Shown here in pieces: positions 1 to 9,421 of a stretch of DNA of 64,000 nucleotides (its first letter is position 1; every line of letters starts with the position of its first letter). The notes beneath the pieces are model-generated. The model did no database searches. It was not told the origin of the DNA and worked only from the letters and a program-made list of their open reading frames with translations. Where the stretch lies: assembly GCA_965232465.1 (NCBI GenBank), contig OZ246977.1, positions 1,612,001 to 1,676,000 on the forward strand. The letters run 5' to 3'. The stretch comes from G965232465 sp965232465. Its GTDB lineage: Bacteria; Pseudomonadota; Alphaproteobacteria; JAQWUY01. The position numbers and the translations under genes are program-made.

Positions 1-29
1 CCAGCGATAATATAAAGTGTTTTTTGCAT
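1..29 (-). CDS. lpxB: Lipid-A-disaccharide synthase, first codons only (runs off the window)
   Basis: Only the first nine codons and part of a tenth are present, read leftwards from an ATG at 29-27: MQKTLYIIAG. This matches the usual LpxB amino terminus, which begins with a short beta strand ending in an IIAGE-type turn, and lpxB is the expected next gene after lpxI in this operon. LpxB condenses UDP-2,3-diacylglucosamine with lipid X to form the lipid A disaccharide. The call rests on nine residues plus gene order. The start lies 227 bases after the lpxI stop, an unusually wide gap for this operon, and that gap is filled by a repeat element. Confidence 0.6.
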
Positions 30-38
30 GTTTGATAT

Positions 39-252
39 TATAGTCCATTCTGTATAAAATGATACAGTGTACTATACTGTACATTTTATTTTGTTGGTTA
101 TATGGTGAGTCTAAGGGGCTAACGCCCCAGCTTCTCTATACATTCTTGCGTTTAATGTGGATTTACCCATGCTTCGCATGACAAAATACCACACGCACTC
201 ACCCCGATCGGACACCACAATGCCACTGCGTGGCAAGCGGTTGCAACCGCAT
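39..252. repeat. Multi-hairpin intergenic repeat, copy 1 (between lpxI and lpxB)
   Basis: About 215 bases that recur in direct orientation at 26396-26623 with only scattered differences. Both copies open with a TATAGTC motif and TATAAAATGAT, and both carry a series of short stems. In this copy these are GGGGC/GCCCC (115-128), CATGC/GCATG (168-180), the palindrome CCGATCGG (204-211), GCCAC/GTGGC (222-234) and the perfect palindrome GCGGTTGCAACCGC (237-250). It fills almost all of the gap between the lpxI stop and the lpxB start. No protein is encoded. It resembles a dispersed palindromic or REP-like element, but no family is recognised. Confidence 0.75.
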
Positions 253-256
253 TATT

Positions 257-1072
257 TTACACAGATATAATAAATATCCCTTTTTGGTTCGCCATGTGTA
301 TCATTTGTGGTAAATCCAGAACAACAATGCCCTGTGCCGATACCGCCAATCCGGAAAATCCATTTTGTACCATATTTTTCAGGGTGGTAACCCCTATGGT
401 CGGTAAATCCACATCCCGGCTTTGATCGGTTTTTATGGACTTTATAAGTACCGCCCCATATGTGCCATGCCGTTGTAAATCCCCACATCGACAAATCATG
501 GCATCCGTACCTTCAATGGCCTCAACCGCCAGCACCATTTTTTGTTGTACCACAACCGCCTGTCCAATGTCCAATGCACTTTGTACGGACAAAATATGCA
601 TGCCCTTTTCGATGTCTTGCATTTGGGCAGGGGTGGGGGATATATCGGTCAATACCCCCAATTTAAGGACTTGTTTCCCCAGAATATTATCCACCCCCAA
701 TATGGCAAATCCATGTTGTTTTAAAAATTCTGTTACCAATCGTAAAATTGTATCATCGCCCCCTGTGGATTTTCGCAGTTGGACCATTAATTTGGCACCT
801 GTGGCGTCGGGAATAAGGGTGCTCAGACTGGGACGGTCAATGCCCCCCGCCAACACAACATGGGTAACCCCCGCCCGCTTTAAGGATGTAATAATCGCCC
901 CCACCTTTGCCAAAGGGTGTACACAGTAGGCTTCTGCCCAGTGTTCAGGGGTGCAAAACCCCTTGATACCGACCACAAAACAATCGGGGCAATGGGTGTA
1001 TAAGGTGCGGGGTAAATCCCCCCTGCCGGCAATAATCCCCAAACGATATGGTGTCGTGCCATATGAGCTCAT
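257..1072 (-). CDS. lpxI: UDP-2,3-diacylglucosamine pyrophosphatase LpxI
   Basis: 271 residues, the usual length for the LpxI (DUF1009) family. It hydrolyses UDP-2,3-diacylglucosamine to lipid X and UMP in lipid A synthesis, replacing LpxH in most alphaproteobacteria. Visible family features are an N-terminal GIIAGRGDLP motif (12-21), GGIDRPSL (76-83), AVEAIEGTDAM (182-192) and DLPTIG (222-227), whose Asp222 corresponds to the catalytic aspartate described for the Caulobacter enzyme. The ATG overlaps the lpxA stop as ATGA, so translation is probably coupled. It is followed by a repeat and then lpxB. Confidence 0.95.
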   Translation of the reverse strand: MSSYGTTPYRLGIIAGRGDLPRTLYTHCPDCFVVGIKGFCTPEHWAEAYCVHPLAKVGAIITSLKRAGVTHVVLAGGIDRPSLSTLIPDATGAKLMVQLRKSTGGDDTILRLVTEFLKQHGFAILGVDNILGKQVLKLGVLTDISPTPAQMQDIEKGMHILSVQSALDIGQAVVVQQKMVLAVEAIEGTDAMICRCGDLQRHGTYGAVLIKSIKTDQSRDVDLPTIGVTTLKNMVQNGFSGLAVSAQGIVVLDLPQMIHMANQKGIFIISV

Positions 1073-1854
1073 GATGTGCGTACCGTCCCCCGTAAAATCC
1101 CACGGATGCTATCCGCCGATAAAAAGCGTCCAATTTCCGCTACATACGGATTTTTATCATGTGTATACAGCGGGATAAGGTCGATAATCGGTGTATTTCC
1201 TTGTATCAGTTGCTTTGCCAATGTTTGTAAACACTTTATATGTGTGTGCCCCACACCCCGCCGTTGTAACCCCACCTTATTTACACCGACAAAATTGCCA
1301 CTTTTATCGGTCATGGCATAAGGAATAATATCCCGTAATATGGTGCCGCCCCCCCCAATCATAGCATATGCCCCAATGCGGACTTGGTGATGTATGGCGA
1401 CCAATCCACTAATATTTACACCCGTATAAATATGACAATGCCCGCCAATATTTGTGGCGGGACCAATCATCACATTATCACACACCCAACAATCATGGGC
1501 AATATGGGCATGACACATGACATAACAATTATTGCCTATGTGTGTCATTTTACGGTCTTTTATCGTTCCCGTATGTATCACCACATGTTCCCGAATGGTA
1601 CAATTTTCACCGATTACCAATTGGGTGTTTTCCCCTTGATAACTGGTATCTTGGGGGGAGGTGCCCAAGCATGCAAAACTGGATACAACCGTCCCCTTAC
1701 CAATGGTCGTATACCCCGTTACCACCGCATGGGGGGCAATAACAACATTATCTTCGAGGCACACATTTTTACCAATAACAGCATAATGCCCAATGGTCAC
1801 ATTGTTACCAATACGGGATTTTGGATCAACGCAGGCGGTCGGGGCAATGGACAT
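1069..1854 (-). CDS. lpxA: Acyl-ACP--UDP-N-acetylglucosamine O-acyltransferase LpxA
   Basis: 261 residues, full length. It performs the first step of lipid A synthesis, transfer of a 3-hydroxyacyl chain from ACP to UDP-GlcNAc. The N-terminal two thirds consist of left-handed beta-helix hexapeptide repeats (runs of IG.. and V.I.. steps). The HIAHDC motif at 117-122 contains the catalytic histidine (His120 here). The C-terminal part is the helical domain. The start overlaps the fabZ stop as TAATG, and the end overlaps the lpxI start as ATGA. An eight-base C run near 1350 lies within the coding region but the frame is intact. Confidence 0.97.
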   Translation of the reverse strand: MSIAPTACVDPKSRIGNNVTIGHYAVIGKNVCLEDNVVIAPHAVVTGYTTIGKGTVVSSFACLGTSPQDTSYQGENTQLVIGENCTIREHVVIHTGTIKDRKMTHIGNNCYVMCHAHIAHDCWVCDNVMIGPATNIGGHCHIYTGVNISGLVAIHHQVRIGAYAMIGGGGTILRDIIPYAMTDKSGNFVGVNKVGLQRRGVGHTHIKCLQTLAKQLIQGNTPIIDLIPLYTHDKNPYVAEIGRFLSADSIRGILRGTVRTS

Positions 1855-2309
1855 TATTTATCCTTTAAAATAGCAGTAAATTTTGCCTCCGCATGGATTT
1901 TACCTTCGACAAGCACTTTGCCAGAAAACTTCCACACATCCCCCCGACTTTGTACTTTTTTGGTTTCGATGCGTAACACATCACCCGGCAATACAGGACG
2001 GCGGAATTTTGCGTCTTCTAGGGATACAAAATATACCACCTTATCGTTAAATCCAACCCCTTCCCGTTTGTAAGGAATCAGTGCCATTAACGATGCCACC
2101 TGTGCCATGGATTCCACCAACATCACCCCCGGCATAATCGGATGGTCGGGAAAATGCCCTTGAAATTGTGGTTCGTTAAAAGACACACACTTTATCCCCA
2201 CACAGCTTTGATACTCTTCGATTTCAATAATTTTGTCTACTAATAAAAAAGGATAGCGGTGCGGTAATATTTTTGTGATTTCCGTTATATCTGCGATGAC
2301 AGTATTCAT
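1854..2309 (-). CDS. fabZ: 3-hydroxyacyl-[acyl-carrier-protein] dehydratase FabZ
   Basis: 151 residues, hot-dog fold, full length. It dehydrates 3-hydroxyacyl-ACP in fatty acid elongation and competes with LpxA and LpxD for the same substrate, which fits its place between lpxD and lpxA. Visible motifs are LPHRYPFLLVD (15-25), GHFPDHPIMPG (51-61) with the catalytic His52, and LVESMAQ with the catalytic Glu66. The start overlaps the lpxD stop by four bases, and its TAA shares one base with the lpxA ATG. Confidence 0.97.
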   Translation of the reverse strand: MNTVIADITEITKILPHRYPFLLVDKIIEIEEYQSCVGIKCVSFNEPQFQGHFPDHPIMPGVMLVESMAQVASLMALIPYKREGVGFNDKVVYFVSLEDAKFRRPVLPGDVLRIETKKVQSRGDVWKFSGKVLVEGKIHAEAKFTAILKDK

Positions 2310-3337
2310 ACTTTTACTCCTTCATGGGTTCTTATCAATTTATTTAATTTTGCTTCCCGTCTTAAATTATCCTTATGCAAGCGGGCGGGAACGCCGGATA
2401 CCACTTGATTCTTGGGTATATCTTTTGCCACAACCGCCCGCATCAAAACAATCGCCCCATCCCCGATATGTACGCCGTCGGCGACACCGGCTTGACCGCT
2501 GAACATAACACCATCGCCAATGACAACCGATCCGGCTATACCCACTTGTGCTGGAATGACACATCGTTTACCAATAACCACATTATGGGCGATATGCACC
2601 AAGTTGTCGATACGGGTAAAATCCCCCACAATCGTGTGGGATTCAACCCCTTTGTCCATACATACACCCGCCCCAATATGTACATGATTTCCAATAATAA
2701 CACCCCCGGTGTGGGGAATGGAATGATGTCCTTGGGTAAAGTCCAATACAAAACCAAATCCATCGGTGCCTAGGGTTACATGGGGATGGACCACACATTC
2801 TGTGCCGATTTTCGCATGTGCAATATGACAATGCGTACCAATCTGTGTCTGGGTGCCGATACAGACATTTTCGCCAATCACCGTATACGCCCCAACCCAC
2901 ACACCAGAGTGCAACACCGCCCCAGAGTGTATAGTGACAAAATCATCGAGTTGCACATGGTCGCCCAGTATGGCATCGTCGGCTATCACCGCAGTTTTGG
3001 CAATATTCCCATTTGCCTGAGGTCTGGGATACAACAGGGATTTTATTTTTGCATATGCCAATCTGGGATTATCCGTACATACGACCGCCGCTGTATCCGA
3101 TACATGCGACCGCAGTTTTTCTGTGGTAATCACCACAGACGCACCCGTAGTCGATGCGGTCTTTATATAATCAGCGGACGCAAACCACCCCATATGCCCC
3201 GCCTTTGCCCTATGTAAGGGGGCGGTTGCTGTAATCGGCATATGCACATCCGCATCGTACGTATATGCAATATTATGCGTATCCAAGCATTTTAACAGAT
3301 CCCGCATATATATGGGTTTTTGCTTATTTAACATCAC
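2306..3337 (-). CDS. lpxD: UDP-3-O-(3-hydroxyacyl)glucosamine N-acyltransferase LpxD
   Basis: 343 residues, typical length. It adds the second 3-hydroxyacyl chain, N-linked, to UDP-3-O-acylglucosamine. Residues 1-110 form the uridine-binding domain and 110-320 a left-handed beta helix of hexapeptide repeats. LGTDGFGF (189-196) is characteristic of LpxD, and the HIAHN motif (248-252) holds the catalytic histidine His251. The start lies inside the end of skp (14-base overlap), so the two genes are probably translationally coupled. Confidence 0.96.
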   Translation of the reverse strand: MMLNKQKPIYMRDLLKCLDTHNIAYTYDADVHMPITATAPLHRAKAGHMGWFASADYIKTASTTGASVVITTEKLRSHVSDTAAVVCTDNPRLAYAKIKSLLYPRPQANGNIAKTAVIADDAILGDHVQLDDFVTIHSGAVLHSGVWVGAYTVIGENVCIGTQTQIGTHCHIAHAKIGTECVVHPHVTLGTDGFGFVLDFTQGHHSIPHTGGVIIGNHVHIGAGVCMDKGVESHTIVGDFTRIDNLVHIAHNVVIGKRCVIPAQVGIAGSVVIGDGVMFSGQAGVADGVHIGDGAIVLMRAVVAKDIPKNQVVSGVPARLHKDNLRREAKLNKLIRTHEGVKV

Positions 3338-3896
3338 TATTCCAATTTACAGATTCCCAATTTAACTTTAAATCGACCTTGGGTAAACGGGCATTTAAAG
3401 TTTTAATAACTTGTTGATTAATCGAGATACTGGGCTTGGCATATATATATGGGCTATTGAACGAAAAGGCAGTTTCGGTTAGCACCACATCAAAATTGTT
3501 GCGTTCGGCAATTTCTTGGACAATGGTAAATACCGTTACTTGTAATGTATTACGGGCGTTTAAATACGATTGTTCCATTTCGTCTTTTGCCGATTGTACA
3601 AATTGCTGTAACGCAGTGGTTGCCTCCATAAAACTTTTTTCTTTTTCCACCAACTGTTGACGATTTTCCGTGTCTTCACGCATTTTTTTAATGATTGCCC
3701 AATCGTCTTCGAGTATTTTTTGTTTTTCAATCACCTGATTTTGGATATTTTTAGCGTATGTATCAATGGTTTTTTTAACACCAATCCACGCTTGAGATTC
3801 ATTCAAAATCATATCTGGATTCATACTGGCAATATTGCCCGCCCACACCGCATGTGCCCAAAGGGCACATATCAAAAATATACATATGTTGCGCAT
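3324..3896 (-). CDS. skp: Periplasmic chaperone OmpH/Skp family
   Basis: 190 residues with an N-terminal signal peptide (MRNICIFLICALWAHAVWA) and a long charged helical region rich in K, E and Q around residues 45-135, the coiled-coil tentacles of Skp. Skp traps unfolded outer-membrane proteins in the periplasm for delivery to BamA, whose gene is directly upstream. The ATG at 3896 is preferred because GAGGG lies at good spacing before it. An upstream in-frame TTG at 3911 overlaps the bamA stop but would place five residues ahead of the signal peptide. Confidence 0.85.
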   Translation of the reverse strand: MRNICIFLICALWAHAVWAGNIASMNPDMILNESQAWIGVKKTIDTYAKNIQNQVIEKQKILEDDWAIIKKMREDTENRQQLVEKEKSFMEATTALQQFVQSAKDEMEQSYLNARNTLQVTVFTIVQEIAERNNFDVVLTETAFSFNSPYIYAKPSISINQQVIKTLNARLPKVDLKLNWESVNWNSDVK

Positions 3897-3907
3897 GTTA
3901 TGTACCC

Positions 3908-6178
3908 TCAATATAATGTCCAGCCGATGGTAAATTGAAATCTGCGTTCCGCATCGTCGCTCCCTTTACGGAGCACACGGGTAAAATCAAAACGCATGGG
4001 TCCAATGGGGCTCGCCCATTTAATGCCCGCACCCACGACCCATCGAATATCGCCATCGCCGGCAATGTTTATGCCATCTTTTTTGGGGGTACCGCTTAAT
4101 CTTGCCACACTGGTAAATACGGACCCTTTAATCCCCGAAGACTTTGGTAAAAATACGGGAAAATCCACTTCGCCCCCTGCGGCAATACGGGTTGTTCCCC
4201 CAATTAAATCGCCACTGTCTGAATCCGTAATACCGACTTTATCAAAACCCCGAATATAATCAGAATTTAAAAACAGTCGATCCGCCACACGCAATTCCTT
4301 AAATCCAAATACTTTGGTAAACGATGCATTCGAGGATAAAATAATGTCTTCTTGTATGGGATAATAATAAGACGCCCCTAGGTCCATAAAGTAATGTTGA
4401 AACCTATTGCCGATACTTTTCGCATTGAATTCAAACGCCCCACGGGCACCACGGGTGGGGTTGGCCAAATCATCTACATCAGAAAATGACAAACGTTGTG
4501 TCAAGGTAAAACCGGTTGTCCTGCCTTGTTCATCTTTTATAGAATCGGAGGCATCTTCTTTGACATCAAATGTTTCAAATGTTTCAATTTCTGCCGCCCA
4601 TCTTTGCGACCATTTTTTGTTTAAATCATAAAACGCATAGGCTGCGACTTTTGTACGACGGGCACGGTAGGAGCTGGTGCTCAGACGGTCTATGTTGCGG
4701 TTTTCCAATTCGATACCTGCGGTCAATTTACGCCCCCGGAAGCGGGGTTCGGAAAACCCGATTTTCCATGTTAAATCCTTACTTTCCCGCTCTATTTCAA
4801 AATCCAAGGTTTGCCCCCGCCCCAAGAAATTTTCCTCAGAGATATTAATGCGGAATAATGCCCCACTGCTACTGGAATATCCGATACCAAATCCCGCACC
4901 CCCTGTGGTTTTTTCTTGCACATCGATATATACAATCACCCTTTCTGATTCAGATGCCTGTTCAAATGATATCTCCACCGAATCAAAAAATCCCAAACGG
5001 CGAATATTGCGTTCCGATGCCCGTACCACCGCCACATTAAATGGATCGCCTTCGATCATTTCCAATTCACGGCGAATAACCTTATCAAGGGTGCGAATAT
5101 TGCCACGAATTTCAATCCGTTCAATAAATGCCCGCAAGCCGGGTTTTAAAACCACCACCGCATCAACCACATCTTGTTTTGTGTCATTTTGATACCGTTC
5201 CAGCTCAATATCAAAATCGACAAAAGGAATCCCTTGTCGGGACATTTCATCGGCAATGTCTTTTAACATTTCATCGATACCTTCGGCATAATAATAGCCT
5301 CTTCTGCCTTTATTTGATGCCAAAATAGAGTCAAACCTTTCCATATCCATACTGACCTCAGGGTTTTTAATATAGGATTTTCCCATAAGGTATTGTTTGC
5401 CTTCCTCCAATGTATATGTCAAAGAAAAATTTTGTTTATCCTCAGACAATACAGCGTTATAATCCAATACTTTTACATCCACAAATCCACGGTTTTGATA
5501 AAACGATTCCAGCAATTGTAAATCCACTTCCGCACGGGATTCATCATATATATCATCATCGGCAATAAATCGATACCAAGCGTTTTCTTTGCTGCTGATC
5601 ACATCCCGTAAGTCTTTGTCGCTATATGCCACATTCCCCTCAAAGGTGATGTCTTTAATGGTGGCGATTTTTCCCTCCGTAATGGTAAAGTTTAAATTGA
5701 CACGATTACCTGTTTTTATTTCTTCTGTTAACTGAATATCCGCCAAGTAAAACCCCCGCAACTGGTAAATTGTTTGCAGACGCCTCAGAATTTGGTCTTT
5801 GGCTTCTGGTGTATACGAATCACGGATTTGAATACCAAGAAAAGGAATAATATCGTCCCGTTTGACAACTTTATTCCCCTTGAATATAAAATCATTGATA
5901 AGCGGATATTCGGCAACGGTAATAATCATTTGTTGCCCCTTAAAAGTGATGTCTATTTCGGAAAAAAGATTGGCTTGTTGCAATTCTTCAATCATCTCCT
6001 GGCGCTCGGCATCCCCAATGGTATCCCCCTCACGGTATGATAGGAAGGATTTTACCGCCCCATCAGACAATCGACCATTGCCTTCGACAATAATTTCGTT
6101 TATTTCCGTTGCGGCAAACGATACAGAAAACATCATCAACCACATAAAAAAATAACCACATACAATTTTTTTAAACAT
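3908..6178 (-). CDS. bamA: Outer membrane protein assembly factor BamA
   Basis: 756 residues, typical length. A signal peptide covers residues 1-22, followed by five POTRA domains (about 25-345, starting with the INEIIVEGN strand) and a C-terminal 16-strand Omp85 barrel ending in an aromatic residue (GWTLY). BamA inserts beta-barrel proteins into the outer membrane. Its clients in this window would include the partial autotransporter near the right edge. It sits in the usual place between rseP and skp, but here a DNA methyltransferase gene separates it from rseP. Confidence 0.97.
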   Translation of the reverse strand: MFKKIVCGYFFMWLMMFSVSFAATEINEIIVEGNGRLSDGAVKSFLSYREGDTIGDAERQEMIEELQQANLFSEIDITFKGQQMIITVAEYPLINDFIFKGNKVVKRDDIIPFLGIQIRDSYTPEAKDQILRRLQTIYQLRGFYLADIQLTEEIKTGNRVNLNFTITEGKIATIKDITFEGNVAYSDKDLRDVISSKENAWYRFIADDDIYDESRAEVDLQLLESFYQNRGFVDVKVLDYNAVLSEDKQNFSLTYTLEEGKQYLMGKSYIKNPEVSMDMERFDSILASNKGRRGYYYAEGIDEMLKDIADEMSRQGIPFVDFDIELERYQNDTKQDVVDAVVVLKPGLRAFIERIEIRGNIRTLDKVIRRELEMIEGDPFNVAVVRASERNIRRLGFFDSVEISFEQASESERVIVYIDVQEKTTGGAGFGIGYSSSSGALFRINISEENFLGRGQTLDFEIERESKDLTWKIGFSEPRFRGRKLTAGIELENRNIDRLSTSSYRARRTKVAAYAFYDLNKKWSQRWAAEIETFETFDVKEDASDSIKDEQGRTTGFTLTQRLSFSDVDDLANPTRGARGAFEFNAKSIGNRFQHYFMDLGASYYYPIQEDIILSSNASFTKVFGFKELRVADRLFLNSDYIRGFDKVGITDSDSGDLIGGTTRIAAGGEVDFPVFLPKSSGIKGSVFTSVARLSGTPKKDGINIAGDGDIRWVVGAGIKWASPIGPMRFDFTRVLRKGSDDAERRFQFTIGWTLY

Positions 6179-6198
6179 TTTTTATCCTATCAATTCCG

Positions 6199-7122
6199 TT
6201 ATTGATTTACACTGTTCAACATATTCATTTCCAATCGGTAATACACATCCATAGATGACTTGGATTTATTGGCTGTTTTTTTCTTTTTTTCCTTATATAA
6301 GGTTTCCCCTTTATATGCGGTGCATATGCCCAATCTGCGTAATCCTATTTTATAATATTCTGGATTAATTTCGATGCCTATTCCCAAACGCCCTAATTTT
6401 TGTGCCACAGAAACGGTGGTAAAGCTACCTGCAAAGGGGTCGAGAACAGTATCATTTACATTGCTACTTGCCTTTATAATGCGTTCTAATAATTTTTCAG
6501 GTTTTTGTGTCGGATGGTCTTCATATTCTTTCATTTTAAATCGAACACGGGGAAAATTCCAAACATTTCCAGGAATTTTTTGCGTATTATAGGGTTGTGG
6601 TGGTGTTTTTCTGTAATCTATCAACCCTCTTTTGGCACCTGTTTTTGCTTCGACAAGTATATCATCCACATTAAAAGTATATGCACAGTTTGCTGATTTA
6701 TTCACCATCAGAATCGGCTCATATAACGACCCATACATTTTTTTTGATTGTACACCTGAGCTATCATAATTCCAAATTATACGGGATATAACATTATAAT
6801 TTTTGCCCATAAAAACATCCAAAAATGGCATAAATTGGGTTGCAGTCATAAAATACATAGTACCCTTATTTTTTAAAATTCTCATACATTCGAGCAACCA
6901 TTTTTGACACCAATGCACATATTTTTCATCGGTAATCCACCTATCATAATTATTGCCAAAATCTTTGCCAATATTATATGGTGGGTCTGCAAAAATTAAA
7001 TCTATGCTTTTATCCTCCATACATTGTAATATTTTTAAGGAATCGCCTAACATAATACAACACTTGTCATTACTGTGTTTTTCAAGAATATACGCATTTT
7101 GTATTTTTATAGTATGTATCAC
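6199..7122 (-). CDS. Solitary DNA methyltransferase (beta-class N4-cytosine/N6-adenine type)
   Basis: 307 residues. Motif IV DPPY (46-49) comes before the AdoMet-binding motif DPFAGSFTT (about residue 225), the permuted order of beta-class amino-methyltransferases. A conserved HPTQKPEKLLERII block lies just before motif I, and the C-terminal 40 residues are lysine rich. The start is a GTG at 7122 with AAGGA eight bases upstream. No restriction endonuclease gene is next to it. It is inserted between rseP and bamA, which are adjacent in related gene orders, in the same direction as the operon. Target base and recognition sequence cannot be read from the sequence. Confidence 0.9.
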   Translation of the reverse strand: MIHTIKIQNAYILEKHSNDKCCIMLGDSLKILQCMEDKSIDLIFADPPYNIGKDFGNNYDRWITDEKYVHWCQKWLLECMRILKNKGTMYFMTATQFMPFLDVFMGKNYNVISRIIWNYDSSGVQSKKMYGSLYEPILMVNKSANCAYTFNVDDILVEAKTGAKRGLIDYRKTPPQPYNTQKIPGNVWNFPRVRFKMKEYEDHPTQKPEKLLERIIKASSNVNDTVLDPFAGSFTTVSVAQKLGRLGIGIEINPEYYKIGLRRLGICTAYKGETLYKEKKKKTANKSKSSMDVYYRLEMNMLNSVNQ

Positions 7123-7159
7123 ATCTAAATTCCTTAGTATTTAAAATATTGAAAATATG

Positions 7160-7171
7160 TTTCGTACGAAA
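7160..7171. promoter_or_regulatory. 12-bp perfect palindrome upstream of the lone methyltransferase
   Basis: TTTCGTACGAAA lies 38-49 bases before the GTG start of the methyltransferase, in the 100-base gap after rseP. It contains CGTACG at its centre. It could be an operator or a self-methylation control site. Function is inferred only from position and symmetry. Confidence 0.3.
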
Positions 7172-7222
7172 ATCAATGCAGGCATAATAACATAACGATA
7201 GGTATTTGTAAAAAAAATTATA

Positions 7223-8257
7223 TTATAAAATACCTATGTCAATCAAGGTTACAAAAATTAAAAATGTCAGCACCACCGCCATTGACCATACAATCAAAAA
7301 ATGCGATACCTTGGTGCTGAGGGGTTTTCGCATAATCCCTTCGGCACACAGCAACACCATCCTGCCACCGTCAAGTACAGGTAGGGGGATTAAGTTAAAT
7401 ACCCCCAAGTTTATGGAAAACGCCCCTAAGAATATCATAAATTGCCGTATTCCCATTTGTAAGCTGTCCCCCGCCATATCAGCAATTCTTATGGGACCAC
7501 CCAATTCTTCACGGGTAATATTGCCAGTAAAAATCCGTATAATTGCATCATATATAATGGTCATCGTCCGCCATGTAACCATGCTAGTATGGTATATTAT
7601 ATGGCTCAGACGCATTTTTTCATGGGTAATCGGGTACCCTTTGACGCCTATTTGATATGCAATATCCCCCGTATCCGTTTTATATGCCCGGGCGGTCATC
7701 TGGGTTGTGAATTTTTCATCACCCCGTTGTACAGTAACGTGCACAGGGGATGTTTTAAAATGCTGCACCGCCATATACAAATCATAAAACGATTGGATTG
7801 GGCGTATGTCGGATTCGTTTGCCATTTGTATAATTCTGTCCCCTGTTTGCAATGGGGTATTTTGGGCGGGCGAATCTGGTAATATTTCATAAATTCCCGT
7901 GCTTTCATACTCTGGAATTTTTGGTTGTCCCCAAATAAAGAATATGGCAAAAAACATTACCCAGCCAAAAACAATCGAAAATAAAGGTCCTGCAAACACC
8001 ATTAAAAACCGCTGATACACAGGATGCTGTTCATATGCTTTATGTCCCTTTTGTTGCAAGCGCACATATCCGCCAAGGGGCAACAAGGACAACTTCCACA
8101 TCGTCCCATGCCTGTCGATGTGATACAGTAAAGTTTTTCCCATACCAATGGAAAATTCCAATACGGTCATTTTAAACAAACGGGCAACCCAAAAGTGTCC
8201 CAATTCATGAAACAATACAGTAAACAACACGACCAGTATAAAACCAATAAAATCCAT
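7223..8257 (-). CDS. rseP: RIP metalloprotease RseP
   Basis: 344 residues, a site-2 intramembrane zinc protease. HELGH at 17-21 supplies the zinc-binding histidines and catalytic glutamate, and VLDGG near 294-298 contains the third zinc ligand. GGYVRL follows the first membrane segment, and one PDZ domain covers about residues 95-180. The protein has four predicted membrane segments. RseP cleaves membrane-bound anti-sigma factors and signal-peptide remnants. It lies 12 bases after dxr in the standard order. A methyltransferase follows instead of bamA. Confidence 0.95.
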   Translation of the reverse strand: MDFIGFILVVLFTVLFHELGHFWVARLFKMTVLEFSIGMGKTLLYHIDRHGTMWKLSLLPLGGYVRLQQKGHKAYEQHPVYQRFLMVFAGPLFSIVFGWVMFFAIFFIWGQPKIPEYESTGIYEILPDSPAQNTPLQTGDRIIQMANESDIRPIQSFYDLYMAVQHFKTSPVHVTVQRGDEKFTTQMTARAYKTDTGDIAYQIGVKGYPITHEKMRLSHIIYHTSMVTWRTMTIIYDAIIRIFTGNITREELGGPIRIADMAGDSLQMGIRQFMIFLGAFSINLGVFNLIPLPVLDGGRMVLLCAEGIMRKPLSTKVSHFLIVWSMAVVLTFLIFVTLIDIGIL

Positions 8258-8269
8258 TATAAGAGCCTA

Positions 8270-9421
8270 TTACAAATTATCAACATAAACACCCGCACAG
8301 CGGGTGGCCTCTGCGTGGATATCATTAAAGTGTTGCAAAGATTCTGGGCGGGGTGCCTGTATTGTATGCAGGGTATGCAGCACCGTATCCATAATCCGCC
8401 CAAAAGGTATGGTACGGTTTAAAAATGCCCCAACCGCCACTTCATTGGCGGCATTTAACACGGCACATGCCCCATCATCTTGTTTAAACGCATCACGACA
8501 ACACTGTAAAGCGGGAAACAATGTGGCATCATAATCTTCAAAACTGAGTTGCGACACAGACACCAAATCCAACACAGGCACCCCACACCCACGCCGTTCA
8601 GGATACGACAACGCCACGGAAATAGGCGTGCGTAAATCCGCATACCCCATATGTGCCAGAGTGCTACCATCACAATAGGCAATACACGCATGCACAATAG
8701 ATTGCGGGTGCACCACTACTTTAATTTTATCTTCGACAACATCAAATAAATGGCATGCTTCGATAACCTCAAAACCTTTGTTCATAAGTCCAGCGGAATC
8801 AACAGTCAATTTATTGCCCATATCCCAATTTGGATGATTTAATGCTTGTTCAGGGGTGGCATTATAAATAAAATCCGCTGTTTTTCCCCGCAACGCCCCC
8901 CCTGATGCGGTTAAAGTAAAGTGTTGTATTGCCCGCTGTTGCGATGCCTCATATACTTGAAATAAGGCGGAATGTTCGCTATCGACGGGAATAATATCCA
9001 CATTATGCCGTTTGGCAAGTGCCATAACCATATGCCCCGCACATACGAGACTTTCCTTATTGGCAAGGGCAATGGTATTGCCTGCGGTAATCGCCGATAT
9101 AGTGGGGGCAAGCCCCCCCGCCCCAACGATTGCCGACATCACTATATCCACCGAATCAGCTGCCACATCACATATGGCATCGTCCCCACCATATACGCCA
9201 ATATCCATATGTGCCAAAGCAGATTTTATCCATTCAACCCGATGGGTATCTTGAATACATACTTTTTTAGGTTTATATTGCAACGCTTGTTCAATAAGCA
9301 GCCTAGCGTTTTGTCCCCCTATTAAAGCATGCACTTGAAATATATGGGGGTATTGGGATATAAAATCCAAAGTCTGGGTACCGACCGATCCTGTGGACCC
9401 CAAAATAGTCAGGGTTTTCAT
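8270..9421 (-). CDS. dxr: 1-deoxy-D-xylulose 5-phosphate reductoisomerase
   Basis: 383 residues from the ATG at 9421. It converts DXP to MEP in isoprenoid synthesis, supplying UppS in the same operon. The NADPH-binding GSTGSVG (8-14) follows the first strand. LANKESLVCAG, VDSEHSALFQ, TASGGALRG and HPNWDMGNKLTVDSAGLMNKG carry the metal and substrate ligands. The ATG at 9421 overlaps the cdsA stop as ATGA and places GSTGSVG at the normal distance from the start. An upstream in-frame start at 9457 would add 12 unneeded residues. Confidence 0.97.
   Translation of the reverse strand: MKTLTILGSTGSVGTQTLDFISQYPHIFQVHALIGGQNARLLIEQALQYKPKKVCIQDTHRVEWIKSALAHMDIGVYGGDDAICDVAADSVDIVMSAIVGAGGLAPTISAITAGNTIALANKESLVCAGHMVMALAKRHNVDIIPVDSEHSALFQVYEASQQRAIQHFTLTASGGALRGKTADFIYNATPEQALNHPNWDMGNKLTVDSAGLMNKGFEVIEACHLFDVVEDKIKVVVHPQSIVHACIAYCDGSTLAHMGYADLRTPISVALSYPERRGCGVPVLDLVSVSQLSFEDYDATLFPALQCCRDAFKQDDGACAVLNAANEVAVGAFLNRTIPFGRIMDTVLHTLHTIQAPRPESLQHFNDIHAEATRCAGVYVDNL

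Noticed and set aside
1384..2073. 229-codon plus-strand open frame opposite lpxA and fabZ
   Set aside because: Antisense to two conserved essential genes with full-length matches; no ribosome-binding site.
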